64,000 nt of DNA from Helicostylum pulchrum (lineage: Eukaryota; Mucoromycota; Mucoromycetes; Mucorales; Mucoraceae), in contig JAIXMO010000042.1 of the NCBI GenBank assembly GCA_025677825.1, positions 205,255 through 269,254 of the forward strand, in the 5' to 3' direction. Numbering within the stretch: position 1 is the first letter of the stretch; each line of letters starts with the position of its first letter. The notes below the pieces were generated by a model. It was given only the letters and a program-made list of their open reading frames with translations, was not told where the DNA came from and ran no database searches. Shown piece after piece: positions 59,118 to 64,000 of this stretch. The position numbers were made by a program, and so were the translations under genes.

Positions 59118-60918
59118 ATGAGTATATCAAACATCTTCGCGCCCCTCTTAAAGGGTAATCTCGAAAGAGATTACTTTGCTATTTTTATCGTTTCTATCGC
59201 ATTACTGTGCGCATACATATCCAAAAGTAGGGGTTTGTCCTGCAATAGAAATTCAAAAGAAATCCCTGTTCCAGGATACTCGGTCCCGTATGTCGGTCAT
59301 CTACTATCCTTGAGAAAGAACTCAGATAAAAGAATTAAAAAATGGCATTACAAACTGGGCCCGATAATAAAAATTCGTTTTGGCGCTCAAACGTGGATAA
59401 GCATTAGTGAACCAAAGCTCGATCATAAGGCTTTTACTTCTCTCGGTTCTGAAACTTCTTCTAGATACCAAACTAGTTTTATGCGAAATCACCGTAGCGT
59501 TGGAAAAAAGTAAGACAATTTTATGTGTAGGTATATATACAATATATAGATAACTAAAGAAACTATTTATTTATTAGAGGTATCGTTTTTTCTCAACCCT
59601 ATGGCAATTGGAAGAAATCAAGAACGTTAGGTAAGCTAATATAAACTCTACATATAAGTGCTAAACTTATTTTCTCTCTGTATTAGGTTTATCTGTATTA
59701 TCTCCTCAACATATTGAAAAATATAATAGTTATATTTCCTGGGAGTCTGGCGTATTAATATATAATTTAATTAATGCCACTGAAAAATAATATAAAAATG
59801 ATATTAGTCCATTCGATTACATAGATCTTTTTGCTATTAATATTACTACAAAGATTGGTTTCAGAAAAAGATTTGTTTCAAGCCAAGAATCGGGATTTAA
59901 AGAAATATTTAATGCTACCAAAAATTCCGAATAACTTATGCCGATATTTTCTATTGTAGACTACATTTTTCGGAAATAACGCAAGAAACATTTTATAGAA
60001 ACACAGTGCAACCATATTTATCGAAAGTTAATTGGAGAAGCAAGACTTCAAGAAAATATGAACGTAATCAAGATTCTAGATAAAAATGAGCGTAGATTAT
60101 CTGAAGATGAATTGAATGTAATGATGTGTAAAGTGTAAATACGTAATATTCGACTTTTACATACTAAAAATTGCTTTATATATATACATAGCTGACTTTA
60201 CTATTGCCGGGTCAGATAGTATTGCAGTCGTTTTATAATGGAACATCATTCTAATGTGTCGCTATCCTGAAGTTCAAAAGAAGGCATCTACTGAAATTGA
60301 TTCCTTTATTAAATCAACGGACGTCTCCCTTCATTTAACAAGAGACTGCAGTTTCCTTACCGTATTTCCGTTATAAAAGAATGTATGAGACATAGACCTA
60401 GTTTACCTTTCGATAAACTTCTGGGAGCTGAAGAAGATAGTAAGTTTATATATATACCGTTATCTTGATACGTTGTACTCACTATAATCGGTCGAGATAA
60501 ACGGTTACATAATTCAGAAAACTCTGTAATTATTTCCAGCATCAGTAATATCCATACAGATCCAGAGTTTTTTCCTAACCCTAAAGAGTTTATACCAGAG
60601 AGATATATGAGTAATTTACGAACAACGCTAACGGTAGAATAAAAAATTGGGACCATTTTAATTTCGGATGGGGAAAGTAATAAATACTAAACATATTTAC
60701 CGTGACTAAAGTAAAATTATAGACGCAATTGTCCGGGATCTTATTTAGCTGAAATGGAGATATTTTCGGTATGTGTTGCCATTTTCGCTCGGTGTACAAT
60801 CGAACCTTCATCTGAAGGTATACCGGATATCAAGGAAGCAATCCATATTGGTTTGAACAATGGGCCTCATCCTTTTAAAGTGAAGTTTAATAAACGTTAT
60901 GACTCCCTTCTCGTATGA
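59118..60918 (+). pseudogene. Cytochrome P450 pseudogene
   Basis: The first exon (59118-59510) encodes an N-terminal membrane anchor and KEIPVPGYSVPYVGHLLSL, the proline-rich hinge of microsomal P450s. Later exons hold LGPIIKIRFGAQTWISISEP (in exon 1), GIVFSQPYGNWKKSRTL, an I-helix (TIAGSDSIAVVL), the ExxR helix (ISVIKECMRHRP), the PERF-like region (DPEFFPNPKEFIPERYM) and the heme loop FGWGK/RNCPGSYLAEMEIF with its Cys ligand. Stops at 59788-59790 and 59932-59934 plus frame changes near 60350 break it. All landmark motifs survive in order, so decay is fairly recent. It resembles Mucorales expanded P450s, but no CYP number is assigned. Confidence 0.88.
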
Positions 60919-61195
60919 TACCTATTATATAAATAAATATAAATCAACATTTGCATAGGATTTTTTTTTTTTAAAAAAAGGGGTAATAGTAGTGTATCGC
61001 CCTGAACACTTTTTGACAGTTCTATCGAATAATTCGCATAATAGAAACCTTGTTGGCTAACAAAAATTTGAAATTTTTGTGATGTGGTTACCATTTTTAG
61101 TTGGTTTTTGTAACATCCAAATGTGGTAAATATAAAAAAAAAGTCGCCAAATTTTTGTTTTGTTTTGATTTTGTTTTTCTTCATCTTTTCCAAAC
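60919..61195. other. short spacer, no gene seen
   Basis: AT-rich sequence between the P450 relic and the Fanzor-like relic. Confidence 0.5.
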
Positions 61196-62710
61196 ATGTC
61201 TAGTAAAAGGGTAAGTTACTCAACCGAGCTCAAAAATCTATTCTTTTACTTACATATAGATAAATATTTCGAACCAAGCTAGTTAACCACTATTAAATCT
61301 TCTGTAACTAGTATTGAATGGAAGCCGGAATATGTGCCCGTTTTGAAGAAGCCGGTATCGGATGTTCACACTTTAGTAACATATACGTACCTTTTCAGTA
61401 AATATATGTTTACTCTAGAGCTTGGTTGTAATGCAACATTCAATTTGGAAGAATACACGGTTCAAAGATTTATTAAAGAAGTGTTTTATCTTTAGTTGAA
61501 AAAAGTGGTCAAGATGGCGAAAAGTTGTCAAACAAAGTGACTTTATACAGAACAATAATTCAAAAGTACAAGGACTCTTGTTAGAGGCATCCGTCTTTTA
61601 CATCAAAATAATTAAGCAATGCATCTCAAATAGCAGCGTACGACGCTACCAAAATCCAAACTGCCTACCATAATTCTATAATTTTACAATTCGAAAACAA
61701 GCTGAGAATGGTCATTAACAAAGTGGTTAAACCTAAAAAACGTTTATCTCACCTTACTGAAGATTTGAAAAAGAAAGGTTATTCTGTTGAAGAGATCAAA
61801 CTTGCTACTAAAACTGATATCACAGGTCCTGTTTCACAACTTAAACTAGACATATAGTCAAAAGATATAAATCAAATCCCCAAGGATTTTTTAGATCTAA
61901 AAGCTATCGAACACATTAGCAAAGTTATCTTACCCAAAAAATTACAAATTTAAAGAATATTCTATTTATTATGATGCTGTTGCAAACCCAGGAAAACACC
62001 AGATCGCTTATAAGCTAGCAGAAATATGTGAATCGTACGGATTTAAATCTTTCCGACGCTTCTCTTTGAGAAATACATTAATACCATCCTACATAGCTAT
62101 AAACACCATGATATTGAACAATCAGATCTTAGAAGGCTCTCAAAGAAGCAGATTTGACAAATTATCTATATGGGGAAAAGTCTTCAATACATCTAACGAA
62201 GCTCTAACAAATTAATCAAGTTTAGAGGAACACTAATGACGAATGGCGTATGATTATCGGTAGTGAGACAAAACTTTGGGACTTCAAGAGGTAGTACAAG
62301 TGGTCCTTAAACTAATGCAGTAGAAGAAGATTTCAAGTACATAGAAAATATTCCAAATGAAGAACTGCTTGCTACAAAAGGAAAAACCGTACTTATTGAT
62401 CCTGGTCGGCGAGACCTTTTGTACTGTATGCACGAAGATAGTAGTTACAGCTATACGAGAAACCAAAAGGTTAAAGAACTTAAATCGACAAAATTTAGAA
62501 AGCTTCATCAACGGTTTAAGCCAACAAATATTCAAGAGTGCGAAGCTAAATTAAGTCAATACTCTTCGCCAACTGTTAACGCTGATACTTATATCAAATA
62601 TTAAAAGTTACGACTCAAGTTTATCCTATGCTGGAAGAGTATTACGACAATGAGAAGAGGAAAAATTTAAATCGAGTTATAGCTGGAAAAAAAAACCACG
62701 TCTCCACTAA
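61196..62710 (+). pseudogene. Fanzor/TnpB-like (RuvC) transposon-protein relic
   Basis: Starts with a short exon MSSKR before a GTAAGT site. The body reads, with several stops, a helical N-terminal part (KPVSDVHTLVTYTYLFSKYM; AYDATKIQTAYHNSIILQFE; KKRLSHLTEDLKKKGYSVEE), then FKEYSIYYDAVANPGKHQIA, LIKFRGTLMTNGV then LSVVRQNFG, and LIDPGRRDLLYCMHEDSS. The strand pair with a (T/N)DG-like turn followed by an I-D-P-G block with Asp (62398-62400) matches the RuvC-I entry of Fanzor and TnpB proteins. TGA 62251-62253 and TAA 62308-62310 interrupt it, among others. The RuvC-II/III and zinc-ribbon parts are missing or unreadable. The family name is inference from motif order. Confidence 0.5.
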
Positions 62711-63015
62711 CTTTCCGCCTTAATTATCGCTTCGGTAAACATTAGACAGATAAGTTAGTAATTTGTACCACCTACTTCATTAGGTACTAACATATTTCCA
62801 TTAACTGACAAGGTCTCTAATGTACGATTGAAATTGGAACATGTCTAGTGTAAATAGTATCAAGGAGAAAGAGTATATTCGTTACTATTACACTAATCAT
62901 AGTCATCGGCCTCGCTATATTATTCTAGAAAAAAAAACTAAAAAAGAAAGTGACCGCTCAATATGTTAATTAAATAAAAAAAACTTTTTTCCTTATTTAA
63001 AAAAATCAACACGCT
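62711..63015. other. degraded tail and promoter of the next gene
   Basis: Stops in all frames, possibly a further worn remnant of the preceding relic. It ends in A- and T-tracts before ATG 63016. Confidence 0.4.
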
Positions 63016-64000
63016 ATGGACCATAACAATATCAATTATCTTAAAGTAACAGTACCAGGGTCTGGTCATGGTCAAAGAGTAAGACGTTGGCTATTACTTA
63101 ATCATAGAGAAGTTGCAAAGTCGCAAAAAAATTTGCATCGTGCCTTTTCAAGAAAAGAGATCTCGGTTAATGGAGAACCTGTCGAGGAATGTCGAATACT
63201 CTCAAAGGACGATATCATAGAGTTCAAATATGACAAGTCTTTAGAAGAGGCGGATAGAATGAAGACGATCCCTACTCGTATATGTTATGAAGATCCTTAC
63301 TTAGCTGTCGTTTGGAAGCCTTCTGGACAGGTAAAAAAAATAAGGTTTAAAGTTTAATATTTAAAGCATCAAACTAAACCAATTTTGAAAGAATTTTGTA
63401 ACCTTTGAAAAGGCTATTCAGTATAATACTGCCTTAAAAGATCTTGAAGGGAATAGAGAAAAAGTATGGTGTATTAATGATATTCAAAAAGCTGCTTCTG
63501 GATTGGTAAATCTATTATAATGCTAAAGTCGACTTGGTTCCTAATTTATTTATTTTCATAGATTATTGTTGCTAAAACTGAAGAGTTAAGAGACTTACTT
63601 ATGAAAGATTACAAAGGAGGCAATATTCAAGTTACGATGAGAGTACTTGTCCATGGATCTGTGTCTACTGTTGATATATCTACTTTATTTCAACCAGAAA
63701 TTAACAAAAAAGATGAAGAATCTATCCCCATTATACCAAATGATGTATTAAAGTCTATTTCTGTTGTTTCGCAAACGCGATCAAACAATGCACAATACAT
63801 TTCAAGATTAGATTTAGACTTACATACACCTTTATGTAACGCTGCTTTACGAAAGTTATTTTACTTTCATTCTGAATATCCCATCATTGGCAACTCCAAT
63901 TTTACCAAACCATTAAAGACAAACCGTGATAAAGGTCTTTGTGCAGCTCTTTTAGAAATTTCATTTACCCATCCTATTTCAAACACTTTAATTCATGTGA
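63016..64000 (+). CDS. S4/RluA-like pseudouridine synthase homologue, cut by the window end
   Basis: Exons 63016-63330, 63392-63505 and 63562 to beyond the edge. Residues ~15-75 form an S4 RNA-binding module (GQRVRRWLLLNHREVAKSQK ... FSRKEISVNGEPVEE), followed by RICYEDPYLAVVWKPSGQ, the RluA core strand. Where active RluA enzymes have HRLDxxTSG, this protein has INDIQKAASG, so Gln stands at the catalytic Asp position. IIVAKTEELRDLL and the next strands continue the RluA fold, but inserts (around DISTLFQPEINKKDEESI) are unusual. It may be a non-catalytic RNA-binding relative, possibly fused to another domain beyond the window. Fold assignment is good; activity is doubtful. Confidence 0.72.

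Overview
This 64 kb window comes from a filamentous fungus of the Mucoromycota, most likely Mucorales. It is AT-rich, with long A and T homopolymers. Genes are split by short introns (about 50-85 nt, GTAAGT...AG), leaders before ATG codons are short and rich in T, C and A, and homologues are recognisably fungal (Npt1, Grr1, Zds-type, Bub2, tricalbin, p24). The mobile elements also fit: KDZ, CMC/tnp2, Tc1-like, PIF/Harbinger and a Fanzor/TnpB-like relic. No tRNA, rRNA or CRISPR array was found. All exon boundaries were derived by hand from splice signals, reading phase and family conservation.

Layout. 0.2-0.9 kb: a HotDog thioesterase. 0.9-9 kb: an accessory block with a decayed KDZ transposase, two diverged inverted copies of a putative PD-(D/E)XK-like gene, a 300 bp TA-flanked MITE, a Tc1-like transposase fragment with its right end, and a PIF/Harbinger relic. 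10-17.3 kb: dense housekeeping genes, namely a type I membrane glycoprotein (with a 13 nt micro-exon), a TruB/Pus4 pseudouridine synthase, a Grr1-like F-box/LRR protein, a Zds-type protein and nicotinate phosphoribosyltransferase. 18.5-21.4 kb: a small damaged gene and a C2H2 zinc-finger array protein whose stop codon falls on a zinc-ligand Cys. 22.2-27.7 kb: an ACBD-type acyl-CoA-binding protein, a SOSS-B-like ssDNA-binding protein, a Bub2-type TBC GAP, a RING plus tandem-BRCT protein of BRCA1/BARD1 type, and a small orphan. 27.7-31.3 kb: mostly non-coding. 31.3-37.5 kb: a tricalbin and an epoxide hydrolase. 37.6-41.7 kb: a decayed CMC/tnp2-type transposon with a divergent companion gene. 42-57.1 kb: a Rab11/Ypt31-like GTPase, a large mucin-like membrane protein, a p24 cargo receptor and a 2,582-residue protein resembling UNC80. 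57.6-62.9 kb: a second graveyard, with a 1,150 bp element bearing perfect 27 bp inverted repeats, a cytochrome P450 pseudogene and a Fanzor/TnpB-like relic. 63.0 kb to the end: the start of an S4/RluA-like gene, cut by the window edge.

Functional themes. Several neighbours act in cell-cycle and genome maintenance (Grr1-like SCF adaptor, Zds-type PP2A regulator, Bub2-type GAP, SOSS-B-like protein, BRCA1/BARD1-like protein). Others act in lipid and membrane contact or traffic (ACBD protein, tricalbin, Rab, p24). These are co-located, not an operon. The most noteworthy items are the BRCA1/BARD1-like protein, the inverted PD-(D/E)XK-like pair, the Fanzor-like relic, the perfect-TIR element, and the RluA-like gene in which Gln occupies the catalytic Asp position.
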